Assembly (NCBI GenBank): GCA_963377175.1
Contig: CAUJNA010001433.1
Span: forward strand, 1 to 64,000
From: Effrenium voratum
Taxonomy: Eukaryota; Sar; Dinophyceae; Suessiales; Symbiodiniaceae
DNA: 64,000 nt
Direction: 5' to 3'
Under the pieces are notes generated by a model. That model was not told where the DNA came from, did no database searches, and saw only the letters and a list, made by a program, of their open reading frames with translations. Each line of letters starts with the position of its first letter. The first letter of the stretch is position 1. Position numbers and translations under genes: made by a program. Positions 8,935-18,915 of this stretch are shown here, one piece after another.

Positions 8935-11522
8935 CGACTTGACCGATTCTCCTTCATGTCGAGCATCAGGTCTTCCCGATCTGCCTTGATCTGATAGTCG
9001 ATCAACGCCAATAAGAATTCATACGTCTTCTGAGGATGCTTGTCCGGTAGTCTATGGTAGGCATTGAGGCCGAACTCCATCTTCTTGCTCCCTTTGATCT
9101 TCCTGTAAAGGATGTCTCTGAGAGCCAGCTTACTGGGTCTGTCCTCGCTCCTCATCTTCAGCAGCAAATCATACCATTTGTTCCTGAACATGACCAAGTT
9201 CTTGTCGCCAGGAAAGTCAAGGTTGAATAGATGCTCGATGTGGTAGACAAGATCCGTTCTATCGGAAGTTCTGAATGATTGCATAACTAATGCCACCAAC
9301 TCTCGTCCCTTCACGATCACCCCTTGTTGATGTCGTAGTTCAGAGTGTCGTGTAGCATCGAGGTATACGTCCTTGGCTTCGTCAGGTGCTTGTTTCAGCA
9401 TGTTCTGCATGCCCATGGCCATCTTAATATCTATCGTAGCAAATCTGTCGCCACCTGAATCGCTAAGCAAATCCAGGTCTGGGTTCAACCCAAGAGCCTG
9501 CTCCAGCCATTTCGTCCATGCGTCGGTATCTGGATCTGCACATGCGCTCAGAACATTCATCAGCAGTTGCATCTTCCAGGTGTCAAGTTGATGGATCTTT
9601 GGCCAGGCCGGAATAGATACTCTCTCGGCCTCTTTCCTCGAGATTCTCGGTCGATCATTCTTGATCTCTCGGTTATCTCTCGATCTCCTTCGTCTCCTCC
9701 GTGTCCGATCGTCTTCTTCCTCTTCTTCTTCCTCGTCTTCCTCATCTCCTTCGTCGTCGTCATCCTCATCCTCATCATCGGGTGGATCATCCGGAGGTCC
9801 TCCTCCGCCACCAGCGAGGCTCAACTGACGTCGACCCGCTCCCTGCCCATTCCCATTGGGCGGGAATCCACCGTAATCCAATGGGGGCGTAGTACCGTTG
9901 TTTCCCCCCCCATCACCACCACCAGTCGTAGTAGTGGATTGTGGGACATGCCCAACAACCCCTTGCATCTGGGATAGGTGTACATCGATCATTGGATCAC
10001 CGAAAGACGGAAAGATCGAACCTGGCATCAGCGACGAATTAGGGATTTGATTTGAAGACGATGACGGGACTGACCCAGCCACCTTCTTGTCTATCCTATT
10101 TGAATTAGCCTGGGTTCCTCCCTCAGCGCGTTTCACTACTGCTCGTTCACGATGTCCATCTTTGCTGCTGGAGGCTTCCTGTGTCTCCAGCTTCTTGTGT
10201 GCACGTAGTTCCTCGTTGTCAGCATCGAGTTGGCGTACAAAACTCTCTTCTTGCTTGAGCGTCGCCTCTCTTTCCTTCAGTTGTCTCTGAAGCTCATGCA
10301 TCTCCTCGAGGTACTCATCGTACATTCCCTTAGCTGTCAATCTCCAGTACTCAGCCTCCTTCGACTTCTCGTCCATCGTGCACCGTTCCTCTTGTTTCTC
10401 TTCTTTGACCTGGGCTAACTCCAAGATCGCATCCTGACGATGACCACCTTCGACAGCAATCATCTGGTCCTTCATCGACACGTCGGACTCATACTGTTTG
10501 ACGATCTCTTCTTTTTCGCGAAGCAAGCAATCTGCTCTCTTCGATTCCTGTTCCGCAAATATTGTAACGTCATTCAGCCTCGTCATCAGCTGTTCCCTGG
10601 AGTCCTCCAAAGAGTACGTCTCGGGGCGCTTGACAAGTGCATGCTCCAACTGTGATTTCAGACTTTGGACCATCTCCTCCTCGTTGAACTTCTCGATAGA
10701 TGTAGAAGATTCTATGCCTCTGATCTGTTGCTGATAGGCTGATATCTGTTGTGAAGCCTCACGGTGTATCTGATTTGCACGTATAGCTGATTCCTGCGCG
10801 GCCGACTTCTCGCTTGCCATGTAGGATCTCATCAATGCAATCTCCCGCTTCTGCTCCATGATAGTTCCTTCAGCTTGCCTCATCTGTTGCATTATAATAT
10901 TCGACTCCATGTCTTTCTTCTCCCCGTACTGAAATGCGTTCATTTCCACCTTGCGCATCTGTTGGGCTTCTTCCTCAAACTTGCGCCATGCCTCAGCCAT
11001 GTGGTGTTGGTGGTGACTCACTAGATGTCCCGACTGCTTGCTGGCAATCTCGCATCGTCTTTCCAGCTCCTGGATCCGGATGGTGCTTCCATAGTCTTCT
11101 TGGTTAAGATTCGCCATTGCTGCCGACATTTCATCAAGTGTCTTCTGATATTCCCCGATCTCCACCTCCATCTTATTCTTCTCTTTGATCACGGCGCGAA
11201 AATCTGCACTGGTGGGTGATTTTGACCTCCCACCCTTCGATGTCGATCTCACGCCCTTCTGCGACGTCCGTGGTGTCGCAGGCGAAGATGATGATCTTCT
11301 CGGTGGGGATTCTCTTTTCTTCGACTCCTGATGAACATCGATCTGCTTCCATGATCTTGTGGGAGTAGATATGTCGCTGAATAGCGCGGAACCTCCGCTC
11401 CCAGGTTCATCCTGTGAATCTGCAACCATATCCATCACCGCAGGAAGAGCCATCAATCCATTGGATCCCTCTGAGCTGCTGTTCCCAAAAGTTGCAGTAC
11501 TTGGGCTCGCCGAAGACGCCAT
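8931..11522 (-). CDS. gag: Copia-element gag protein with long coiled coil
   Basis: An 863-residue frame. Residues about 1-105 are Ser/Pro/Lys-rich. About 108-455 form a long Glu/Gln/Lys-rich coiled coil (for example KEKNKMEVEIGEYQKTL). A Gly/Pro/Asn-rich linker follows, then an acidic run (about 577-603, nearly all Asp and Glu) next to an arginine run. The C-terminal third (about 630-850, with IPAWPKIHQLDTWK and HLFNLDFPGDKN) has the helical Trp-containing character of Copia capsid domains in dinoflagellate elements. The zinc fingers are not here but at the pol N-terminus. The large coiled coil is unusual for Copia gag and suggests a self-assembly or cargo role. The ATG at 11520-11522 is the first in frame after the relict leader. 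Confidence 0.85.
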   Translation of the reverse strand: MASSASPSTATFGNSSSEGSNGLMALPAVMDMVADSQDEPGSGGSALFSDISTPTRSWKQIDVHQESKKRESPPRRSSSSPATPRTSQKGVRSTSKGGRSKSPTSADFRAVIKEKNKMEVEIGEYQKTLDEMSAAMANLNQEDYGSTIRIQELERRCEIASKQSGHLVSHHQHHMAEAWRKFEEEAQQMRKVEMNAFQYGEKKDMESNIIMQQMRQAEGTIMEQKREIALMRSYMASEKSAAQESAIRANQIHREASQQISAYQQQIRGIESSTSIEKFNEEEMVQSLKSQLEHALVKRPETYSLEDSREQLMTRLNDVTIFAEQESKRADCLLREKEEIVKQYESDVSMKDQMIAVEGGHRQDAILELAQVKEEKQEERCTMDEKSKEAEYWRLTAKGMYDEYLEEMHELQRQLKEREATLKQEESFVRQLDADNEELRAHKKLETQEASSSKDGHRERAVVKRAEGGTQANSNRIDKKVAGSVPSSSSNQIPNSSLMPGSIFPSFGDPMIDVHLSQMQGVVGHVPQSTTTTGGGDGGGNNGTTPPLDYGGFPPNGNGQGAGRRQLSLAGGGGGPPDDPPDDEDEDDDDEGDEEDEEEEEEEDDRTRRRRRRSRDNREIKNDRPRISRKEAERVSIPAWPKIHQLDTWKMQLLMNVLSACADPDTDAWTKWLEQALGLNPDLDLLSDSGGDRFATIDIKMAMGMQNMLKQAPDEAKDVYLDATRHSELRHQQGVIVKGRELVALVMQSFRTSDRTDLVYHIEHLFNLDFPGDKNLVMFRNKWYDLLLKMRSEDRPSKLALRDILYRKIKGSKKMEFGLNAYHRLPDKHPQKTYEFLLALIDYQIKADREDLMLDMKENRSSR

Positions 11523-11867
11523 TGTACTGTGTAGTTATCGTTCCTTTATTGTCCCTGTACCCGCAATAAACCAGCTGTCTCCCAGTCCAGTGTAGAGCTT
11601 GTAGATTACGGCTGATAACCTGTCAAGAGACGGCAAGGTGACGTCCCGTGGGACGCTGTGCACCGAACCCTCAAGCTTTAATACCAACCACGTAGAAAGG
11701 TGTATACGGACGATGCCGTTATAGCCGAACCCGTGTAAACGTTGTAAGGAAGAAGGAATGATAATTACACCAGTGGTCCTGACAAAGCGGCGCAAGCAGT
11801 TGTTTTGCTCTTAATGCCGATCACGTAGGTCTGCAGTCACACATCAGATCTTGAACCTCAATTGTGT
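11523..11867 (-). other. Leader between relict spliced leader and gag
   Basis: About 345 bases without a convincing ORF. No tRNA-primer-like site was identified by eye. An LTR cannot be tested because the other end of the element is outside the window. Confidence 0.4.
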
Positions 11868-11883
11868 CTTGAGCCAAAATGGC
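11868..11883 (-). other. Relict dinoflagellate spliced-leader sequence
   Basis: On the minus strand the bases GCCATTTTGGCTCAAG match the last 16 positions of the conserved 22-nt dinoflagellate spliced leader. The five or six bases further upstream diverge (ATTGATC in place of the CCGTA end). The relict lies 5' of, and in the same sense as, gag, as expected if a trans-spliced element transcript was reverse-transcribed and integrated. Confidence 0.85.
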
Positions 11884-12604
11884 GATCAATGGAACTTGGG
11901 AAGCAACACCAACAAGGACCTCAGAACAGCTACCCAATTTCGGCACGGGGCCTAGAGGGTTTTAACACATATGTTGATTTGATTGATCGATCGATTGATT
12001 GATTTGATTGAATGATCGATCCAAGGTCAAGCACTTGGCCCACAACGCTTCCGCAGATTGCATGGGCGTGATGCCTCACTTCGGCAAGTGGTTCTTGTGG
12101 CTGAAGCGCCTCGAGCCGCTGCTGTCGCACCAGTGGTTGCCTGGCATAGCATTAGCCGGACTGGGCCCCGGGCCCCGGGCTGCCTGCATTCCCAGCCCTT
12201 CCAAAGCACGTGGTTTCACACAAAGACCCTGCGTTACTGTTGAAAGTTGAAAGACCCAAATTCATTTTGTGTGTGTCTTCTCTTTTCTCATGTCCTGTCG
12301 GCCCTGTCCAACATCAAATTTCCAAAGCATGCAACCGTAATTGCAACGTGCGTTCAAGGGCTTTTCACGGTTGAAGCAATTCTGCCTAATTCTGCTGCTG
12401 CTTTTTGAGGCTCCATGTCACCATGACACCATGTGGAAACATGCACCAAAACCAGTGCGCACTGACAGAGCCCAGTCACTGAGCACACTGAGTCACTGAG
12501 CACAGGACTCAGGACATAGGCCCAGGGTTCCAATTTGATGCTGCGACAGTAATCGAAGTCAGTACGAGAGGAACACTTCGTTCAGACACTTGGTTAATGT
12601 GGCC
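11884..12604. other. Divergent spacer between Copia element and plus-strand genes
   Basis: No coding region recognised. It contains a GATT/GATC simple repeat at about 11970-12025 and a GC-rich palindromic run of GGGCCCC motifs near 12165-12180. Transcription on either side points outward, so promoters for both could lie here. No TATA-like element stands out. Confidence 0.4.
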
Positions 12605-12925
12605 ATGGCTGATGATGGCAATGGGCCGGCGGATCTGAGCGAGGAGTCCTCGGGAACGGACTGCCGTGGGTGCCTTTTCAAGAAGTACTGCCCGCTGTGC
12701 GGGCGGGAGGTGCGGATCTTGACGCAGGCCGGCTTGGTCGAGATCGTGGAGCGGTTGGCTCAGCGCCGCGTGAGGGAGCTGGCCGCGGCAGCAAGTTGCA
12801 GTGGCACCGGGACCGGCAGTGGCAGTGGCGGCAGTGGCGGCCCGCCGCCGCCCGCCCCGCCCCGGGACCCCCCCCAGGACCCGCCGCCGCCCGGGGGGGG
12901 CAGCTCCAAACGGCGCCGGCTCTGA
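12605..12925 (+). CDS. Cys-rich N-terminal exon or small gene (gene A start?)
   Basis: The frame from the ATG at 12605 encodes about 106 residues: an acidic start (MADDGNGPADLSEESS), a cysteine cluster DCRGCLFKKYCPLCGRE that could bind zinc, a short helix, a Gly/Ser run, a poly-Pro run, and a basic tail SSKRRRL before TGA at 12923-12925. Strong codon bias (GC-rich third bases) supports coding. An AG at 12585-12586 after a pyrimidine-containing stretch could accept the trans-spliced leader. It may be a complete small nuclear protein (tail resembles a nuclear localisation signal) or the first exon of gene A with a splice inside the Gly/Pro region. A zinc-binding role is inference. Confidence 0.5.
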   Translation: MADDGNGPADLSEESSGTDCRGCLFKKYCPLCGREVRILTQAGLVEIVERLAQRRVRELAAAASCSGTGTGSGSGGSGGPPPPAPPRDPPQDPPPPGGGSSKRRRL

Positions 12926-13002
12926 TGGTGCTGCCCTTGTCGTTGGCGAGAGATCTCCGGCGCTTGGCAACGGCGCTTGGCCTTCACATCGATGCTGGGC
13001 TT

Positions 13003-13581
13003 GGTCGTGCTGGTCTACATGGTTTTTATCGTGATCCAGGATTGCAGGTCTTTGGCCGGTCGTGCTGGTCCTCATGGTTTTTATCGTGATCCAGGATTGC
13101 AGGTCTTTGGCCGGTCGTGCTGGTCTACATGGTTTTTATCGTGATCAGGATTGCAGGTCTTTGGCCGGTCGTGCTGGTCTACATAGTTTTTATCGTGATC
13201 CAGAACCTCCAGGATTGCAGGTCTTTGGCCGGCTTACATATCCAGGATTGCAGGTCTTTGGCCGCTTTGGCCGGTCGTGCTGGTCTACATAGTTTTTATC
13301 GTGATCCAGGACCTCCAGGATGGGCCAGGATTGCAGGTCTTTGGCCGGTCGTGCTGGTCTACATGGTTTTTATCGTGATCCAGGACCCAGGATTGCAGGT
13401 CTTTGGCCGGTCGTGCTGGTCTACATATCCAGGATTGCAGGTCTTTGGCCGCTTTGGCCGGTCGTGCTGGTCTACATAGTTTTTATCGTGATCCAGGACC
13501 TCCAGGATGGGCCAGGATTGCAGGTCTTTGGCCGGTCGTGCTGGTCTACGTGGTTTTTATCGTGATCCAGGATTCCAGGAT
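13003..13581 (+). repeat. Minisatellite, about 55-bp unit
   Basis: Nine to ten imperfect tandem copies of a unit around GTGCTGGTCTACATGG, TTTTTATCGTGATCCAGG and ATTGCAGGTCTTTGGCCG. Some copies carry short insertions (CTCCAGGA, CATATCC) or lose part of the unit. Open frames across it are by-products of the repeat. Confidence 0.9.
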
Positions 13582-15807
13582 TCTCTGCTGCTGCATGCTC
13601 CTCCGGAGCTGAGTCCGGAGGTTCCCATGTGTGACAGTGAGTAGCAGCCGCCAGCCTGGCTGGCTCCGGGAAAACGTGCGTGGGGGAGTCTGAGGGAACT
13701 CTGTGGTGATGATCCAATACGCATGCCACGGTTTAGGTATGAAATGACAGTGTCCAGTGTCTATGTGAGCGAAACCAGTTATGCTCTGGAGGCAAATCGC
13801 AAGGCAGACACTTATAGTGTTTAGATGCATCTGGAGGTAAACTGTTACAATGAGAGATAGGCACAAAGTCTACTGGGGACTGGGGGACAGCGCATTTTGG
13901 GGCACACCTGTGGACCTGTGGCGCACCACACCTTGAAGAAACTAGACCAGGAGGCCAGGACCTGGGAGGCTGGGAGGTCAGGGGGCTCAGGCGGAGGACC
14001 CTACTCCAATCTCCAAACGGCCCAGTCCAGAAGGGTTTCCAGAACATTGCAGCATCGCGTAATAGCAAGCAATACAATATAATATATTCTGCGAAATCGT
14101 TCATTTGTAAATTTGTACCACTGTTGGAGTTGGACTTGACGGGTTCTGATATGTTCTGACTTCTGACGTTCGTTTAGTTTGCGGACGGTGCTTGTGCAGA
14201 TTCGATTCCGATCTCAGGCTGCGGCTGCGATTCCGGCGGACGTGCTTGGCTGGCACGAAGCTTGGCTATGCAATGGCGGCCAATTGCCGGCACATCGATT
14301 TTGGGCAAAACAACGTCACTTTATGTCTATGTGACTGCAAAAGCAATTTGCTATCAAGTATCACTCATTGAGTCACTCATCTGCACTACTGTACTTAGTA
14401 CTTAGTGCAATGTGTGCAATGATCTGATGCAAGTGACCTTTCAGGATTTCAGGGTCCTTTGGAATGGGGTTGCAGGGGAAAGGGGAGAGCAGCAAATTTG
14501 AGGTTTGGAGTTTGGAGGGCAAGTTTGAGGTTGGGAGGCCATTGGGAGGCGTTCTTAAGGAGCGTGTCACGGCGTGTCACGGCGTGTCGGGGGATGGCCA
14601 ATTGCCGGCACATGCGGCACATGTACGTTGAACTTCGTTGAACCGTTGAACTTTGAACTTTGAACTTTGAACGGTCACTTTTTTGGGATATGAGTGTGTC
14701 ACCAGCGTGTCGCCCGCCCGCCCCTGCCCCCCCCCCCCCGTGCGTTGCATGTGCAATGATCATACATGCTGCCAGCCCAAGCCGCAACCCCTCAATTGGA
14801 TCCACTCTGGCATCCTGAATCCTGAACTGACGTTTCAACAACAGTGACTTTTCACTGCACTTTGATGATGGCAAACAAATCTATGTGACTACAGTTACAG
14901 TTGACTACAAAACCATTTTTAGGCAAGTGCTGGTCAATTGCCGGCACTTCACCCGGGACGCCAATTGCCGGCCATCGGGGGGGCCTGGCTGTGACTCACG
15001 ATGCTTGGCTTGTGTGTCGTCTTGCTGACCACCCAAAAGCAACACAATCAATTTTCAATCAATAGTATCACCGTGTCACCCTTTCCAAACCTCAGGGTAG
15101 CCAGGGTACACTCAAAACACGAAGGCACCAACATGAAATGTGCGCCGGGGACATTCAGCAAAACCAGACTGGCAAGCTGCTCTGACGGGATACTGGCGGG
15201 ATCCACTGCCACGGTTGGCCCGAAAGCATAACATCGCAAGCGAGGTCGGCCAAACGCTGTAGGATACGTTCTTTTTCCGCACGCGAAGCATTTGTGAAGC
15301 AAACGCGAGACAGCACCAGGCAAGGTGCTCTGCGCAAACTGGTCGGTGCAAGTTGGTCTGCGCAAGTTGCTCTACGCAAGTTGCAAGTTGCTCAATGTCT
15401 GCGCTGAGGCCACACAAGGATATGTTGGCGTCCTGGCCTGCAACAATCCTGAGTTGGCGCTGGAATTCTGTGGCTGAGTTCTTGCCGCTTGGCCGAGCCA
15501 TGCTTGTGTTGGACTGCTGCACTCCTGACTCCTGCCCTACAATAACTCATCTTTGTGTCGCTGCGCCAGCACCAAGGCAGTTTCTGCTGCCAGTGGCTCC
15601 AATCATTCGAAAGTATTGGAGTGCTGCACGCTTTTTGCAGAAGAAGCTTGGCTGACAACGGAGAAGGGTGGACAGTACGCGGCGTACGCGGCGCGGCGCG
15701 GGGGATCTTGCAGTAACAGACAACAGAGTTTCAACAGAGCGCAATTGTTTCCGCAAACTCAAAACTGCGCCTCAGGATCAAGATGCCTGGGGGTCTTGAT
15801 GTTGCAG
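13582..15807. repeat. Gene-poor stretch with CCAATTGCCGGCAC motifs
   Basis: No exon is convincing. The 14-mer CCAATTGCCGGCAC or a close variant occurs near 14278, 14598, 14935 and 14960. A TTGAACTT-type repeat lies at about 14629-14670, a doubled GGCGTGTCAC near 14570, and a C run at 14731-14740. Segments 15427-15466 and 15608-15638 recur at 28.6 kb. Confidence 0.5.
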
Positions 15808-15983
15808 CAGACGGCAGGCGGATGGTTTGAGCAGTGCAACATGTGTCGTCGTGTCGTGGAAGAATTGCTTGCTAGCAGCTCAGCTGTGGCCAGGGGGAGC
15901 CTGGATGAGATTGCGGAAGACGAGACTGTGGCCAAGAGCCAGGCTTTGATCCAGAGCATCTCGGAAGCCGTTGCTTCAAACTG
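15808..15983 (+). CDS. Probable internal exon of gene A
   Basis: Open, codon-biased segment after a TTGCAG acceptor. It encodes QTAGGWFEQCNMCRRVVEEL and continues as an amphipathic helix (LDEIAEDETVAKSQALIQSI). A GT donor at 15984-15985 would end it in phase 2. The CNMC pair could be half of a metal site. No family recognised. Upstream open frame to 15553 is less coding-like and may be intron. Confidence 0.45.
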
Positions 15984-17138
15984 GTACCTGGGCGGCCAGT
16001 GGTGCATTCTTGATTGCTGTTTCCTCCTGACCAATTGAGGGGCATTGGTCAAATCGCAAGCAAATTGTTTGCTATCCCTCCCTGACGGCTCATTTAGGCT
16101 CACTGTTTGTCAATGGCTGCGTACAGCTGGACAATTTGCGCCTACCATCTAGATTATGCTCGGAGAAACAAAAGTGGCAACTTGCACATGTGAGGCTCTG
16201 AGGCACGGTCAAAATTACTTACTTACGGCCGTTTCCCTACTTACTTTGAGAGCCCCCTATCGTTTGCCATGGTTTTGTGCATTTTCACAATATCAACGAA
16301 ACGATAAACGACGAATACTAAACTCAACAGAAGCAATTTTGACGGTGCTTCATGTGATGATTGCAATTGCAACAACTCAATACGCGTTTCTGCCTTGAAT
16401 GTTGTGCATTGTTCAGATTCACGGATTGATCAAGTAGTAGTTGGCCCTGTTTGTTGAAACTTTTGTGTTGGGCTTGAGCTTGGAGACAGCTAAGGAATTG
16501 GCAATATGCGCGTGTGGTCCTCGCAATTGGCAGCGTCCTCAGTTCTTCAGCGCGGAGAGCCGGAGAGCCCTGGAGCGCCAACGTGCAACACTATGGCAAT
16601 GTCACAGTTTGACAGCGTGCTTGTGCTTGTTGTTGCTCACTATGTGGGTTGCGTGCTGCCCAGGGCAGGTCTTCAAGTTCATTTCGGACTGGTGCGGCGG
16701 CTGTGTTTGCCATGAAGTTGACGTGGACAACAAGTATTCCAAAATGCTGGCGTGCCTATTCTGAACCTGGCGAGCTTAGTCGTGCTCATCCCACGAGAGA
16801 ATTGCATCTTTTTGCTATCGCGTGTGCTTTTTTGACTTGTGCGACTCTGTGCGACTGTGCGAAAGGTGCTTTGTGGACCGCGGCAGCGGTGGCAGTGGCG
16901 GTGGTCCGACCGGTGGTCGTGGAGTCTGTGGAGGCAAAGCCCACGCGAAGCTTGGGCTGCATGGTGGCTGCATGATGGCTGCACTGCGCCCACGTATGGT
17001 AAGCCACTGGCAATTGGCAGGGTCCCCGGGGCCCCTGACTCAGACCGAGACCCCTGGTGTCAAACGATTGATGGCTTGCCTTGTCCCATTGTTGGTGGCA
17101 GTTGCCTGCGTAGTAGGGCCGCCCATTCAAGCTGACAG
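15984..17138. other. Intronic or intergenic stretch
   Basis: Several open frames of 80-110 codons exist, but none has steady coding character. A Gly-rich segment near 16870-16940 (GSGGSGGGPTGG) could be a small exon; I cannot support it further. Confidence 0.3.
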
Positions 17139-17370
17139 GTCCACGTGTCCTATGAAGGGGCGGAGGGCCCCGCAACTTGCTGCGGGCGACGCAGAGAAGC
17201 TGGCGCTGCAAGTGCAGCAGTTTGCTTCTGTGGACGTGGTTGCATGCACCGCGGACGGCGGACTGACACCGCCGCAGCGTCAACTGCTTCTTGATGCGTG
17301 GGAGACTGGGACGAACAGGGCCCTCCTGTCGCTGCGGCTGAAATTTGCCTGCTGGCGTCTCTTGCAGGGA
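17139..17370 (+). CDS. Probable internal exon of gene A
   Basis: After a GCTGACAG acceptor the frame encodes a helical segment (LAAGDAEKLALQVQQFASVD, then TPPQRQLLLDAWETGTNRAL). Codon use is strongly GC-ending, unlike flanking sequence. The 3' limit is uncertain: the frame runs past 17370 into a TTGCAG that looks like another acceptor. No domain recognised. Confidence 0.5.
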
Positions 17371-18915
17371 AACTTGACCAAATTCATTCAGTTCAGTTTT
17401 TTTCTCAGCAGCTCATTGAACGGTTGAACGAGGTTCTTTCCGCAAAAAGGTTGTTTGTTTGTTTGTTGATTTGTTTGTGTTTTTGTTTGTTTGTTTGCTT
17501 GTTTGTTTGTTTGCCTGAAGCCGCCAACGCCAACGACGCCGACGCCAACTACGCCGACGCCAACATACCTTTTTTTTAGGTACGAGAAAAAACACCAAAA
17601 AAAAAGCTCGATCAAACTATCCCCTTCTTGCATCCGGAGGAAGTGAGACTTGTTACGGTGTTTTTTTTTAAAAAAAAATGCGTTTGTTTGCGGATATTTG
17701 CGCTCGTTTTGCGGATATTTGCGCTCGTTTTGCACTTGGATTTCTGCGCGCTCCTTTCTGCGACCGATTATCTTGGAGGATCAGATCGATCAGAGATCAG
17801 CTCGGTCCGCTCGGTTTTGGGAAAAACGCTCGAGGCATGACAGGCATGAACAAGTTGTTCTGAACAAGTGTACAATGTTTTGGTGATGACTCATAACTTA
17901 TGACTATATGACATATGACCTCTGGTTTTGGTTTTGCATTACGTTTCGGCTCTGGGCAGAAATTTAGGTAACGAAGTTTAACCGAAGTTTAACGAAGGAC
18001 GGACTCCAGTGACTCCAGGCTCCAGGACTCCAGTTGCCAGCCAGGTGTTTGTTTGTTGTGCTGTTTGTCGACAACAGTGTGTGTGTGTGTGTGTGTCTGT
18101 GACTGTCTGTGTGTCAGACTGTCAGACGTCAGTGTTCTTGTTCCCTCTCTGTGACAGTCTCTGTGTGTGGGTTCGTGCGCGCGTGTGTTTGTGTGTGTGT
18201 GTGTTTGGCGTTTGGTGTCACCAGTTGGTGTTGGCCTGTGTGTTCGCGCGCTTGTGCTCGTGTGTTCGTGGCCGTGGGTGGGTGCCGTGTTGTGTGTGTG
18301 TGTGTGTGTTGTGTGTGTGTGTGTGTTTAGCATGTGTTCGTGTTCGTGTTCCTGTTCGTGTGTTGTGGTGTGTGTGTGTGTGTCAGTGACTGTCACTGTC
18401 AGTCACTGTCTGTCAGTGTGCGAGAGTTGATGCCTGAGGCTGGCGCACCACCAGCGCGAGGTTGCTTCAGCTTGCGCTCGTGCCTTGTCTTCAGCAATAC
18501 TGGAGTGAAGTTCTGTGGGTGTAAGTTAGTGTAAGTGCTAGTACGGGAGTAAGTATTAGTATTAGAATGAGTATGAGTATGAGTATGTAGAATGCAGTGA
18601 ATGTAGTATGAAGTTCACGAAGTATGAAGTGTATGAAGCATGAAGTGTGAAGGGGTCCGGCATCTGCCAGGGGCAAGGGCAAGGGCTGGATTGGGGGTTC
18701 ATGATTCATGACTTCATGAGCATGTGGTCAGATCGGAGTGCAAGGCGAGTGCCTCAGCCTCAGCCGCAGCAGCCTCGCAGCGTCTTCGACAGAGGCCTGG
18801 GGACTTGTGGGACATTGTGGGCGCCCTTGGAGTTGGAAGAGGCATTGCGTGTCCAAGTCCCTGTCCCATTAGTAACCGTTGTGTCACAACACGCGCTTGA
18901 GCTGCATTGCTGCAG
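17371..18915. repeat. Simple-sequence-rich intron-like region
   Basis: Contains (GTTT)n at about 17453-17515, GACGCCAAC-type repeats to 17565, a doubled 22-mer (TGCGGATATTTGCGCTCGTT) at about 17689-17733, (GT)n-rich tracts at about 18075-18120, 18175-18210, 18285-18330 and 18365-18382, and TATGAG repeats near 18565-18590. A possible exon lies at about 18745-18880 but its frame is ambiguous. Confidence 0.7.

Noticed and set aside
11523..11800. Possible tRNA primer-binding site and LTR edge
   Set aside because: No stretch complementary to a tRNA 3' end was convincing and no second LTR copy is in the window.
12509..13075. 188-codon minus-strand frame
   Set aside because: Shadow of the GC-rich plus-strand exon at 12.6-12.9 kb and of the minisatellite.
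13003..13581. Regular repeats resembling a CRISPR array
   Set aside because: Units abut without unique spacers and vary internally; the context is eukaryotic.
18009..18430. Cys/Val-rich open frames
   Set aside because: Pure by-products of the GT microsatellite.
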